Shown here: positions 17,021 to 24,013 of the stretch, one piece after another
How the letters are laid out: each line of letters begins with the position of its first letter
How positions within the stretch are numbered: position 1 is the first letter of the stretch
NCBI GenBank assembly: GCA_012729315.1
Contig: JAAYDI010000211.1
Span: 1-64,000, forward strand
DNA length: 64,000 bases
From: Planctomycetaceae bacterium
Lineage (GTDB): Bacteria > Planctomycetota > Planctomycetia > Pirellulales > Pirellulaceae
Reading direction: 5' to 3'
The notes under the pieces: model-generated
What the model was told of the DNA's origin: nothing
Databases searched by the model: none
Seen by the model: only the letters and a program-made list of their open reading frames with translations
Made by a program: the position numbers and the translations under genes

Positions 17021-17401
17021 TTATCCGCTCGATCTCGGCACAGTGGCGATCTCCCGTGGTCCGCCGCCATGCAGTCTGCAGTGCGCGATGGCACTGCTCA
17101 TCTCGTTGGCCGCGTCACAGATCGATTGGGCCGCCGACAGCATCTTCTCCATGACGACAGAGTTAGTCTGTAGGGAGTCTATCATCTTCGTGCGGATGAA
17201 GTCCTCAAGCTGGTTGATGCGCGTGTTGGCGTCTTTCTCGCGCTCGCGTGCCTCGGTCATTGTCTTTCGAATGAGATAACCGAGTGTCCCGAATGAGGCT
17301 AGCACGATCGTGACGAACAGCATGACGACCCAGCCTTCTGCCGATGCCGCTTTGAGTGACTCATCGACACCCGGGATCTGCGCGATCAAATGTAGCACCA
17401 T
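17021..17401 (-). CDS. Single-TM protein with cytoplasmic coiled coil, holin-like candidate
   Basis: 126 residues. One hydrophobic segment at about residues 24-44 (WVVMLFVTIVLASFGTLGYLI) is followed by a long charged helix (KTMTEAREREKDANTRINQLEDFIRTKMIDSLQ). A strong G-rich ribosome binding site precedes the ATG. Its place beside the peptidase gene, at the end of the lysis-like block, fits a holin or spanin-like protein, but one TM plus coiled coil is not diagnostic. Confidence 0.5.
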   Translation of the reverse strand: MVLHLIAQIPGVDESLKAASAEGWVVMLFVTIVLASFGTLGYLIRKTMTEAREREKDANTRINQLEDFIRTKMIDSLQTNSVVMEKMLSAAQSICDAANEMSSAIAHCRLHGGGPREIATVPRSSG

Positions 17402-17430
17402 GCCGCCCCCCCCTCTGTTGGCGTGTGGAA

Positions 17431-17751
17431 TTATTGGCGGAACAGCTTAACCAGATCCGCGATTGCTTTCACGATTGCGACGAGCGTCAGCGGGTCGATC
17501 CCGACCTCGGCCGATGCTGCCAAGACCTCATCCACAACAGGTTCAGACTCGACTAGAGTCGACCCATCCACGAATCCATCCAGCAGCCTCCAGGCCCAGC
17601 CCCAAATCACGTCGGACTCAAGGGCCTTGGCGACGATCGCCACAGCCTGATCATCGATCGTAGTCGGCGTGAGCGTCGCCCCTTTGGCGATCCACTGCAG
17701 CCCATCACTGATCCACTGCCGTGCTTCGTTCTCGTCCATGTTCTCATCCAT
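17431..17751 (-). CDS. Small protein of unknown function in lysis-like block
   Basis: 106 residues starting one base after the peptidase stop. MDENMDENEARQWISDGLQWIAKGATLTPTTIDDQAVAIVAKALES, then VIWGWAWRLLDGFVDG and a C-terminal amphipathic helix PLTLVAIVKAIADLVKLFRQ. It is acidic with aromatic patches and no clear TM segment. The position suggests a partner of the peptidase or the one-TM protein. No family recognised. Confidence 0.5.
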   Translation of the reverse strand: MDENMDENEARQWISDGLQWIAKGATLTPTTIDDQAVAIVAKALESDVIWGWAWRLLDGFVDGSTLVESEPVVDEVLAASAEVGIDPLTLVAIVKAIADLVKLFRQ

Positions 17752-17752
17752 T

Positions 17753-18550
17753 TCACGTGTCCACGTGTCTGGTCGCCATCACACCGTACAGTTCGTCGGG
17801 CACGCCCCGCGAACCGCCCAAACGAATCAGCCCGTCTGCGTGGCTATTCCAGTGGATCGTCGCGACGTTATTCGGCTGCGACTCATCCCAGTCCATGCCG
17901 ACACAAGCCAGCGCGTGGTGCCACCAGCCAAACGCCTCGTATCCAGCGCGTCCGGTCCGTAGGATCGACAGCAGTTGTCGCAGCATAGTGATTTCGTCGG
18001 GCTTCCGCGTGTCCCACCACTCGGTCGGCGCGTACTGCAGCGCATCATCTTGCCAACCAGCCTTGAAGCGGCTTCTGTTGAGCGTGTACTCCGGCACATA
18101 CTCAACCGATGCAATGCCAGCTTGTCTCGCCCCTGCAATGGCGCGATCGCAGTAGTAGCCGCTGTTGCGCCAGTTCACCAACCAACCGAGCGAAAACGGC
18201 GACAGGCGAACCGCTGGCTTACCCTCCGCCGCACGGCAGCTCATCACCGCCGCCGTCAATCCATAGGCCCAGCAAAAACCGTAGCCGTCCTGATCCCACC
18301 CTGCATCCATCACCCCAGAGCTGTCGAGGTGGTACATCGGGAAGATTTTTTTCTCGTGGCAGAACGCGATGATTTCTTTCGCGTCCGCCCAGTCGGCGAG
18401 CACGTCCGGGTAGTCCTCCATCGGCCGCAGGCCCATGCTGACCGCCTCGGGACCGCCGTATACCGTCTGACGCGGATACCACTGGGGTGTACCATCCTCG
18501 GTCGCCGGACGTCGCAGGAGCTTGTGGCAGTTGTCGGCCGTGTAGATCAT
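17753..18550 (-). CDS. Papain-like cysteine peptidase (C1 fold)
   Basis: 265 residues. All catalytic elements of the papain family are present: Gln-87 six residues before Cys-93 in DQDGYGFCWAYG; His-212 in HHALACVGMDWDE; Asn-235 in IHWNSHADG; and the terminal GLIRLGGSRGVPDELYGVMATR, matching the usual G-x-x-R-x-x-R-G...YGVMA end. There is no signal peptide. It is coupled by ATGA to the secreted protein upstream and followed by the holin-like gene. It may be a lysis enzyme acting on wall proteins or cross-links, or a host-takeover protease; neither is shown. Confidence 0.8.
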   Translation of the reverse strand: MIYTADNCHKLLRRPATEDGTPQWYPRQTVYGGPEAVSMGLRPMEDYPDVLADWADAKEIIAFCHEKKIFPMYHLDSSGVMDAGWDQDGYGFCWAYGLTAAVMSCRAAEGKPAVRLSPFSLGWLVNWRNSGYYCDRAIAGARQAGIASVEYVPEYTLNRSRFKAGWQDDALQYAPTEWWDTRKPDEITMLRQLLSILRTGRAGYEAFGWWHHALACVGMDWDESQPNNVATIHWNSHADGLIRLGGSRGVPDELYGVMATRHVDT

Positions 18551-19227
18551 GGCCGAGCCTCCTGGAGCAGCTGCAGCAGCTCAGCAGCACTGGCGGGCAA
18601 AGGGAAGTCCTGCACGGCGCCGCCTCCAATCGGTGCGATGGCGACACGCGGGAGTGGGTCGCCTGAGATTGCCGCCCAGAAGGCGTCGTACTTTCCACCG
18701 GCCGACACCTGACGGCAGACGGTGCCGTCGCAGACAGTGGTTGTTGGCCTGTCCTTGTCCCAGACTCCAAGTAGCTTGTGGCCTGATGCTTCAAGTGTCT
18801 TGCGGAACGTCAGGCTACTTGTGATCTCCAGCTGCGCCAGCGGCATACTGTCGAGATCGCCAGACTCAACGAAAATCACAACTTGCCATCTCGCGCCAGG
18901 GTCGGGGTCAGGCTGCGGGCCAGGCTTCGCAGCCCCGAGCGTCACGCGCTGCACCACAGGCTGCGCATCACCAGGTGGAAAGTATATCACCGCGTAGTCG
19001 CCCGCCTCACCCTCCCACTGCACCGTCTTGCCTCCGTCCAGGAGGATCGGCCGCACCGGGAGAAAGCCAGCCGTAAACAGGATCCATTTCCCCGGCTCCG
19101 GCGCAGACGCACTACCAAGTGATTTCCCCTGCGTGGGCAGCACGGATATCTGCGCCGGAGCCTGGAGGGTGAGGAGTAGGGTGGCGGAGAAAGCGAGGAG
19201 AATCGGGAATCGCCGTAAGAATGTCAT
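18547..19227 (-). CDS. Secreted protein: beta domain plus thioredoxin-fold-like domain
   Basis: 226 residues from the ATG at 19227 (GGAGGGT upstream; an in-frame upstream ATG lacks it). Residues 1-26 are a Sec signal peptide (FLRRFPILLAFSATLLLTLQAPAQ). About 30-105 look like a beta sandwich (EPGKWILFTAG...GDYAVIYFPPG...VVQRVTLG). The rest has strand VVIFVES, helix, strand HKLLGVWD, helix YDAFWAAI, then LPRVAIAPIGGGAVQDFPLP and a last helix, resembling a thioredoxin fold without the CxxC. Its stop overlaps the peptidase start, implying joint function. Confidence 0.6.
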   Translation of the reverse strand: MTFLRRFPILLAFSATLLLTLQAPAQISVLPTQGKSLGSASAPEPGKWILFTAGFLPVRPILLDGGKTVQWEGEAGDYAVIYFPPGDAQPVVQRVTLGAAKPGPQPDPDPGARWQVVIFVESGDLDSMPLAQLEITSSLTFRKTLEASGHKLLGVWDKDRPTTTVCDGTVCRQVSAGGKYDAFWAAISGDPLPRVAIAPIGGGAVQDFPLPASAAELLQLLQEARP

Positions 19228-19272
19228 CGTCGTACCCTCCGCCCGCAGGCTGATGGTTCGACACTGCATTTG

Positions 19273-19488
19273 TCAACCCAGATCCTGGAAATCTTTACGC
19301 AAGCGGCTGGAGAGGTGCCAGCGGCGGCAGCCCTCACGGACGTAGTGTGAGACCGTCCGTGGATCGATGCGAAGCCTCGAGGCGATCTCCTCGTACGAAT
19401 GCACCCAGCGGCCGTCAGCGTCGCGGTAGGATACCAGTCGCTGGATCTCGGACACGAGCCCTGGCGTCAGCTTCCTGCCTGATGTCAT
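19273..19488 (-). CDS. Small helix-turn-helix protein
   Basis: 71 residues: LTPGLVSEIQRLVSYRD, then VHSYEEIASRLRIDPRTVSHYVREGCRRW, a homeodomain-like HTH with recognition helix around DPRTVSHYVREG. GAAGGGG precedes the ATG. It is placed just ahead of the late genes, so a late-gene activator role is possible but unproven. Confidence 0.6.
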   Translation of the reverse strand: MTSGRKLTPGLVSEIQRLVSYRDADGRWVHSYEEIASRLRIDPRTVSHYVREGCRRWHLSSRLRKDFQDLG

Positions 19489-19519
19489 CGGCTACCCCTT
19501 CGACTGATGGTTGATAAGG

Positions 19520-19723
19520 TCAGTCACATCCGAGGCCCTCCATATCACGCCCCCGCATGCCGTCGCCGACCCGCTCCACGACATGCGTCTCGACTGGTGC
19601 GGACCGATACGCGCCGCACATACGTCCGCGCCGCTCGGCCTCTGACCAGGTGGCCTTCAGAGCCAGGCAGCGGCCGCCGCGCGGATAGGTCCGCCGGCAC
19701 TGCGGACAGCGTGTGATCGCCAT
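19520..19723 (-). CDS. Small putative zinc-binding protein
   Basis: 67 residues starting MAITRCPQCRRTYPRGGRCLALKATWSEAERRGRMCG: CPQC and two further cysteines may bind zinc. GGAGAGGGGG precedes the ATG. The C-terminal half is low in features. It lies 19 bases after the DUF1064-like gene in the same transcript. Confidence 0.45.
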   Translation of the reverse strand: MAITRCPQCRRTYPRGGRCLALKATWSEAERRGRMCGAYRSAPVETHVVERVGDGMRGRDMEGLGCD

Positions 19724-19742
19724 GGGATTCCCCCTCTCCGGA

Positions 19743-20117
19743 TCAGTTGAACTCCTCGCGCTCCCAGGATCCGGACCTGGTGAGCGTGTATCCGACCCAG
19801 TGAAACTCCGGGAACCGATCGGCCGCGGCCTTGATCTTCACCCGGGCGGTGTCCTCCCAGCCTGCCGAGCCCTTCACGTCGATCAGCTCGAGCTCGAGGT
19901 CCGCCCGCAAGACCAGGAAATCGGGCGTGTAGTAGGTCGCCTGGCGTTTTCCTGGCAGACCTGGTGTGATGCACAGCTTCACCGCCTCGTAGTGGTAGCC
20001 AAGGATCTCGCCGGCCGCTTTGAGCGACAGCAACCGCTCCGCGAACCGGGCCTCCGTCCGGTTCATGATGCCAGTCGGTGCATATCCACGCCGGCCCTTC
20101 GCTCTCCGCGTCCTCAT
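19743..20117 (-). CDS. DUF1064-like nuclease-fold protein
   Basis: 124 residues. MNRTEARFAERLLSLKAAGEI, then YYTPDFLVLRADLELELIDVKGSAGWEDTARVKIKAAADRFPEFHW. Glu in the first helix, T-PDF, E-x-I-D-V-K-G and the following helix match DUF1064, a phage family of PD-(D/E)xK nuclease fold sometimes placed near replication genes. The start overlaps the replication gene stop (ATGA). It probably acts in DNA replication or recombination. Confidence 0.7.
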   Translation of the reverse strand: MRTRRAKGRRGYAPTGIMNRTEARFAERLLSLKAAGEILGYHYEAVKLCITPGLPGKRQATYYTPDFLVLRADLELELIDVKGSAGWEDTARVKIKAAADRFPEFHWVGYTLTRSGSWEREEFN

Positions 20118-20995
20118 GGGTCGCCCTCCGTGCCCTGCAGCATCCGCAGCTGATCGACGAGTGGCATCTCATCCGGATCCGCCCTCGCTCGAGGCCCAAC
20201 AGCGGCCAACAGATCGCGCGTGATGCGCTTCTCCTGCTCGGCCCATTCAGACTCGCGGCTCGATGGCGTGCGCTCCGGCCAGGTCCCTCGTGTGAGACGC
20301 CAGTAGAGACCGCCGACGTCCCACGCCGGCCTGGCTCGCTCCCATTGGTCGATCAGGTCGCCGGCAACGCCGGCCGACATGCCGTCGCTCTTGGCCGCGG
20401 CGATCGCTCCAGGCGCGTCAGCCATCCCGAGAGATCGCAGGCGGCTGCGGACTTCCTCCCAATCCACAGCACCTCCCCCCCCTTCCGGCATTTCAGAAGG
20501 AGGAGGTGGTTCTATAGGTGGATCAAGAAATGGTTCTTGTTCCTTATAGGGAGTGACAGTTTGACACTGGGGAGTGACAGTTTGACACTCCCCAGTGACA
20601 GTTTGACACTGGGGAGTGACACCTCTAGTGACCTGTGGAGGGGTGGCTGGTACGGCGTGCGTGGAATGGAGCACGAGCGCACGAACTCCGTCCCAGTCGA
20701 TCGCGTAGGCGTTCTCTCGCTGCCCACCGGATCGGTATATGTCGCCAGAGACGACGAGCAGGCCGGCATCCACGCAGCGCTGCACGAGGCGGATCGCCGT
20801 GCGGCGGCTGCAGTTGACACGGTCCGCGATCTCCGCATAGGTCCGACGCAGCTGCCCGTCGCGGCTGACGTCGTGCACGTACGTGACGAACGTCTCTTCC
20901 GCGGCGCGCAGGCCGGCCAGGCGAATCGCTCGCACCAGGCTGGCACGTTCCTCGCGAAAGGCGTGTCCAAACGGCAGGGTCAGCTGTTGCATCAT
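20114..20995 (-). CDS. Lambda-O-like replication initiation protein
   Basis: 293 residues from the ATG at 20995; a TTG six codons upstream is possible. Residues about 50-105 form a winged helix (TYAEIADRVNCSRRTAIRLVQRCVDAGLLVVSGDIYRSGGQRENAYAID). A linker with a heptad (QCQTVTP repeated, residues about 127-149) follows, then a Pro-rich hinge and a helical C-terminal domain (WEEVRSRLRSLGMADAPGAIAAAKSDG). The heptad is encoded by DNA iterons, so gene and origin coincide as in lambda O. Coupled to the DUF1064-like gene. Confidence 0.7.
   Translation of the reverse strand: MMQQLTLPFGHAFREERASLVRAIRLAGLRAAEETFVTYVHDVSRDGQLRRTYAEIADRVNCSRRTAIRLVQRCVDAGLLVVSGDIYRSGGQRENAYAIDWDGVRALVLHSTHAVPATPPQVTRGVTPQCQTVTGECQTVTPQCQTVTPYKEQEPFLDPPIEPPPPSEMPEGGGGAVDWEEVRSRLRSLGMADAPGAIAAAKSDGMSAGVAGDLIDQWERARPAWDVGGLYWRLTRGTWPERTPSSRESEWAEQEKRITRDLLAAVGPRARADPDEMPLVDQLRMLQGTEGDP
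20552..20632. repeat. Iterons, putative phage replication origin
   Basis: Three perfect copies of agtgacagtttgacact at 20552-20568, 20573-20589 and 20594-20610, 21 bp apart, separated by GGGG, CCCC and GGGG. Shortened copies (agtgac) start at 20615 and 20627. An AT-rich 40-bp stretch at 20511-20550 lies next to them. Iterons plus AT-rich tract inside the replication gene match the lambda ori plan. Confidence 0.65.
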
Positions 20996-21087
20996 GCTCA
21001 CGTTCGAATCCAATCAACTGTTCGAATAATGGATCACTTCCGTCTCCGTCGTAGTTCCTCGAGGCCTGCATCCACCTTCGCCGCTAT

Positions 21088-21300
21088 TCACTTCCTACTC
21101 CCCGTTGGACGTAAGTTTGTGAAAAAAAAGATGTCACTTTTAGATAAAAGTAACATCAATACCCCCCAACGATGCGGTGTCTGAGTAGCATCCCACCACA
21201 TGCTCGACGGCGCGCACCTCTCACAGATCGCGTCCCGGTGGACCTCCAGTGGGCCTCCACACGAGCCGCATGCGCTGTCGTCGTGGCATTCGTTGCTCAT
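21088..21300 (-). CDS. Small zinc-ribbon protein with terminator-coded end
   Basis: 70 residues from the ATG at 21300, overlapping the upstream stop (ATGA). CGSCGGPLEV then CERC form a likely zinc ribbon in residues 12-31. The C-terminal part (VLMLLLSKSDIFFFTNLRPTGSRK) is encoded by an AT-rich hairpin and T-run that looks like a terminator, so this tail may have little function. Confidence 0.5.
   Translation of the reverse strand: MSNECHDDSACGSCGGPLEVHRDAICERCAPSSMWWDATQTPHRWGVLMLLLSKSDIFFFTNLRPTGSRK
21122..21157 (-). terminator. Intrinsic terminator candidate, also palindromic
   Basis: Arms of 12 bp at 21130-21141 and 21146-21157 pair with one mismatch around a 4-base loop. On the minus strand a run of eight T follows (21122-21129). 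It would end the early transcript just before the replication gene. The same palindrome could be a repressor operator. Confidence 0.6.
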
Positions 21301-21518
21301 CGCATCCCTCGCTTCCTCGTGTTGTGCCGATTCCAGTGCCACTGGCACATCGGAAAGACGCTGAACCCTTCCGTCTCGCGGTATTCGGGCGGCGACCCGA
21401 ACTGCACCCAGGAGATTGCGACAAGGTGGTTAGCCTCGCGCTTGCACGGCGCATACATGCAAGACTCCCGGCCGAACAGCAGGCGCCCGATGACCCACAT
21501 GTCATTGCGCCGGCTCAC
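21297..21518 (-). CDS. Small Cys/His protein, possibly zinc-binding
   Basis: 73 residues: MSRRNDMWVIGRLLFGRESCMYAPCKREANHLVAISW, then VFPMCQWHWNRHNTRKRG. The cysteines CMYAPC and C-x2-H-x3-H could hold a zinc ion, as in small phage HNH-like or DksA-like proteins, though no catalytic HNH is seen. Coupled to the next gene by ATGA. Confidence 0.5.
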   Translation of the reverse strand: MSRRNDMWVIGRLLFGRESCMYAPCKREANHLVAISWVQFGSPPEYRETEGFSVFPMCQWHWNRHNTRKRGMR

Positions 21519-21564
21519 TTCCCCACCCTCCCTCCGCCCTCATTGATCGCTGGTGCGTGCGTCT

Positions 21565-21855
21565 TCATCCCAGCACCTCGAAGTCCGCCTCTCCGAAGAC
21601 GGCGCGCAGCACACGGACCAGGTGCTGTTCCGCGTGCCTCTCGGCCTGCTCCGCGGCGGCGAGGCGCTGGCGCTGCGTTGCGATGTCCTTCCGCCGGGCC
21701 TCGAGATCCGTGATCGCTGCGATGACTTTCTCTTTGTGATCCATGTCCCCCTCCGTACTGCTGGATATGACCATTGCAGCCGGCACGAGCATCCAGCCGA
21801 AGTAGCCGCTGCCCGGCTGAAACGCCCTGCGCGGGTCCAGTACCTCATGCTCCAC
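21565..21855 (-). CDS. Small coiled-coil protein
   Basis: Up to 96 residues, starting inside the end of the preceding gene. A second ATG at 21744 would leave only the helical part: MDHKEKVIAAITDLEARRKDIATQRQRLAAAEQAERHAEQHLVRVLRAVFGEADFEVLG, clearly a coiled coil. The N-terminal segment with YFGWMLVPAAMVISSS is hydrophobic. Start uncertain; function unknown. Confidence 0.45.
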   Translation of the reverse strand: MEHEVLDPRRAFQPGSGYFGWMLVPAAMVISSSTEGDMDHKEKVIAAITDLEARRKDIATQRQRLAAAEQAERHAEQHLVRVLRAVFGEADFEVLG

Positions 21856-22021
21856 TCGCGTCTCCCGCCAGGTCAGCCTGCACGTCTGAAAACGACTTCC
21901 AATCCGCCTCGGTCAGCTCCCGAGAGTACACCTCGCCGCGCGGCTGGTTCGGCTGCCAACGCTCGTCCGAGCAACAGGCCGGTGAGCAGCTTGTTGCGGC
22001 AGTGGTGTCTTGAATCAACAT
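21845..22021 (-). CDS. Short early protein
   Basis: 58 residues: MLIQDTTAATSCSPACCSDERWQPNQPRGEVYSRELTEADWKSFSDVQADLAGDASGA. The ATG at 22021 overlaps the stop of the preceding gene (ATGTTGA), and its own end overlaps the next start. The SRELTEADWKSFSDVQADL helix looks protein-like. Function unknown. Confidence 0.4.
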   Translation of the reverse strand: MLIQDTTAATSCSPACCSDERWQPNQPRGEVYSRELTEADWKSFSDVQADLAGDASGA

Positions 22022-22287
22022 GTCATCAGCTCCTCGAACTTCGCCAGTGCTCTCTCCCAGTCGTCCTGCATCATCCGCGCCTGGCGGCGTCTCGTGCGAT
22101 CGCGCACCTGGTGGCAGACGACGAACTCGCCAGGCTTGCATGGCAGCTGCCGCTCGGCGGCATGGAATGCGGCGATGATCGCCTCTGTCTCGCTGGGAGC
22201 CTGGACGACAACGCCTCCATCCGGGAGCCGGATATCGTAGCGCTCGTCGCCGCGCACGCGGAAAATGAAGCAGTGCATGGTGATCAC
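22015..22287 (-). CDS. Early phage protein, unknown
   Basis: 90 residues. MHCFIFRVRGDERYDIRLPDGGVVVQAPSETEAIIAAFHAAERQLPC resembles a small alpha-beta domain: strand, hairpin, then helix after 'APSETEAI'. The end is a charged helix. ATGA overlap with the upstream gene. No family recognised. Confidence 0.5.
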   Translation of the reverse strand: MITMHCFIFRVRGDERYDIRLPDGGVVVQAPSETEAIIAAFHAAERQLPCKPGEFVVCHQVRDRTRRRQARMMQDDWERALAKFEELMTC

Positions 22288-22559
22288 GTGGGTCTCATCT
22301 GCACCGTGTACGTGTAGCTCGCGTCCCGCGGCATGGCGGCCTGGATCAGCTCGAGTACCTCGTACATCCCGGCCGCCTGGCTATCGAGCCGGATGGCCAG
22401 CTCCCGGTCCGCGCCAGCCATCTGGTTATCTCCGTCGAGTACTCGCAGGGCAGCGGCCCCTGCATCCTCCCGGCGCTCGTCGATCGCCTCGAGCACCTGC
22501 GACTCGAGCAGCCGCAGAGCGGCGTATAGCCTGCGACTGGACTTACTCACTTTCTCCAT
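22284..22559 (-). CDS. Early helical protein, unknown
   Basis: 91 residues, 9 bases after the integrase. SRRLYAALRLLESQVLEAIDERREDAGAAALRVLDG, then RELAIRLDSQAAGMYEVLELIQAAMP. Mostly helical and acidic. Possibly a small regulator; there is no motif to support a function. Confidence 0.45.
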   Translation of the reverse strand: MEKVSKSSRRLYAALRLLESQVLEAIDERREDAGAAALRVLDGDNQMAGADRELAIRLDSQAAGMYEVLELIQAAMPRDASYTYTVQMRPT

Positions 22560-22568
22560 GTCAACTCC

Positions 22569-23171
22569 TCATCCCGTGGGGGCGAACAATCGGAGCCGCG
22601 GCCGCGCCACATGGTGGTGCTCGTCGCCGCGGATCCGCATAAGACATGCCTCTGGCACCGGAGCCAGACTGGCCAGATACACCTCGGTGGACTTGATGCT
22701 GCGGTGGCCCAGCAGCCGCTGCACGAGGAACAGGTCGTGCGACTCCGCGTAGAGCCGCATCGCGAACGTGTGGCGCAGAGAATGGAACCGGACTGACTCG
22801 GAGAGCACCTGGTGCGTGAATCGCCGGGCCGCACGCTCGAGATGGCTGCGCTGCATCTGGCCGCCAGGGCGGGTGTATAGCAGCCAGGGGTGATGGGCAG
22901 CAGCGCCACGCCACTCGAGCAGTGCGGACACCAGCGACTCGTGTAGAGGCACGTCTCGAGGGCGCCCCCCCTTGAGAGTCGCTACGTGCAGTCGACAGCC
23001 GGCGACGAACAGATCCGCCCGTAGTGCCCGGCAGACCTCTCCGACTCGCAGTCCGTGCAGTCCAAGAGCCATGGCCAGGGCGTCCCTCGCGCGCGTCCAG
23101 CTGCCGCACTCGATCTCCGCGGAAAGAGCCGCCTCGAGCGCGGGCACCATCTCCAGCGGCACAAATCGCAT
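22569..23171 (-). CDS. Tyrosine-type integrase, catalytic domain only
   Basis: 200 residues carrying the six active-site positions: Arg-42 (GLRVGE), Lys-67 (LKGGRPRDVPL), His-130 and Arg-133 (HSLRHTFA), His-156 (LLGHRSIKSTEVYL) and Tyr-165. The usual N-terminal arm-binding and core-binding domains (about 100-170 residues) are missing, and the bases upstream do not continue the frame. It may rely on another protein for DNA contacts, or be a truncated but active form. Its place near the tRNA-Leu supports integration there. Confidence 0.8.
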   Translation of the reverse strand: MRFVPLEMVPALEAALSAEIECGSWTRARDALAMALGLHGLRVGEVCRALRADLFVAGCRLHVATLKGGRPRDVPLHESLVSALLEWRGAAAHHPWLLYTRPGGQMQRSHLERAARRFTHQVLSESVRFHSLRHTFAMRLYAESHDLFLVQRLLGHRSIKSTEVYLASLAPVPEACLMRIRGDEHHHVARPRLRLFAPTG

Positions 23172-23283
23172 CGTCCACCCGATCCATCACGCGTCCCTTG
23201 CCTGCCGGTGAATTACGCCGCTTCGTGGCCGTCCACAAGGACCACAATGGACGGCCACGTGGCGGGGCAACGCACCCCGGTCA

Positions 23284-23508
23284 TCAGTCAGGTCTCATTC
23301 CCGTCGCACGGTCCCGGTCCACGACGACGACGTCATATCCAGCCGCGCGCAAATCCGAGATGCGGCTCGTGTATTTCAGCGAGATCGCGGCCAGCTCCCG
23401 ATTCGTCGCCGGGCCGCGTTTGAGCCGCTCTAGGATCGCGGCGTTCTGGCCGGTCAGACGCGGCCGCTCCACGATCGCCCAGGTTTCGAACGTCTTTGAT
23501 TCAGTCAT
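23284..23508 (-). CDS. Small winged-helix protein
   Basis: 74 residues. RLTGQNAAILERLKRGPATNRELAAISLKYTSRISDLRAAGYDVVVV is a compact HTH of the kind used by phage helix-turn-helix proteins that contain 'T-N-x-E-L-A...S-R-I-x-x-L-R-x-x-G'. A regulator or Xis-like cofactor of the adjacent integrase is plausible. Confidence 0.6.
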   Translation of the reverse strand: MTESKTFETWAIVERPRLTGQNAAILERLKRGPATNRELAAISLKYTSRISDLRAAGYDVVVVDRDRATGMRPD

Positions 23509-23728
23509 CCGTCAATCTCCATGTCAAACGGCCAACGTAAAAGAAGGGCGCCAAAGTGCATCCACCGCACACGGCGTAACGCCCGCGAGCCTCACTGTTG
23601 CCAGGTCGCAAAACTGCTCTCCTATCTCAATCCCAGTGAACCGCCGGTGCAGCTCGATGGCCGCCAGCGTTTGCGTGCGACCCGGGCCGCCGCGATGTCT
23701 GGCTTTGCGTACAACTCCGCCATCTCAG

Positions 23729-23911
23729 TCACTCCATCACACGGCGCGTCTCTTTACGCAGACCACGTTCGCGCTCAAGCAGCTCGCCGCGTGCGATCGT
23801 GATCTCACGCGGCGCGTCGATGGCAAGCGACACACGCGCGCCTTTCACCAGCACGCGGATGTCGTCGCCGATCTGAATCCATTCGCCATCCTTCCGGCTG
23901 AGCACCAACAT
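23729..23911 (-). CDS. csrA: CsrA-family RNA-binding regulator
   Basis: 60 residues. MLVLSRKDGEWIQIGDDIRVLV...ARVSLAIDAPREITIARGELLERE follows the whole CsrA core, including MLVLSRK and the conserved I-x-A-P-x-x-x-x-x-R-x-E-x RNA-contact strand. CsrA dimers bind GGA motifs near ribosome binding sites to block translation or stabilise mRNA. Prophage copies may control phage leader RNAs or interfere with the host CsrA. It sits in the control block between the HTH genes and the integrase. Confidence 0.85.
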   Translation of the reverse strand: MLVLSRKDGEWIQIGDDIRVLVKGARVSLAIDAPREITIARGELLERERGLRKETRRVME

Positions 23912-24013
23912 CCTGTCGTCTCCTTCATGTGTGGCCGCCGCTGGCTCCTGCCGGCGACGGCCGGTTCCGTAGGCCCGCAGCCATGCAGGCCGAACTCCTG
24001 ACCCGGTTACTGG

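Noticed and set aside
20552-20632. CRISPR-like repeats in the replication gene
   Set aside because: Gaps are only 4 bases (GGGG or CCCC) and the repeats are in frame within a gene; better explained as iterons.
23509-23728. Possible small gene between csrA and the wHTH gene
   Set aside because: One minus-strand frame ends with a protein-like stretch (LAAIELHRRFTGIEIGEQF), but it has no usual start codon; not enough support to annotate.
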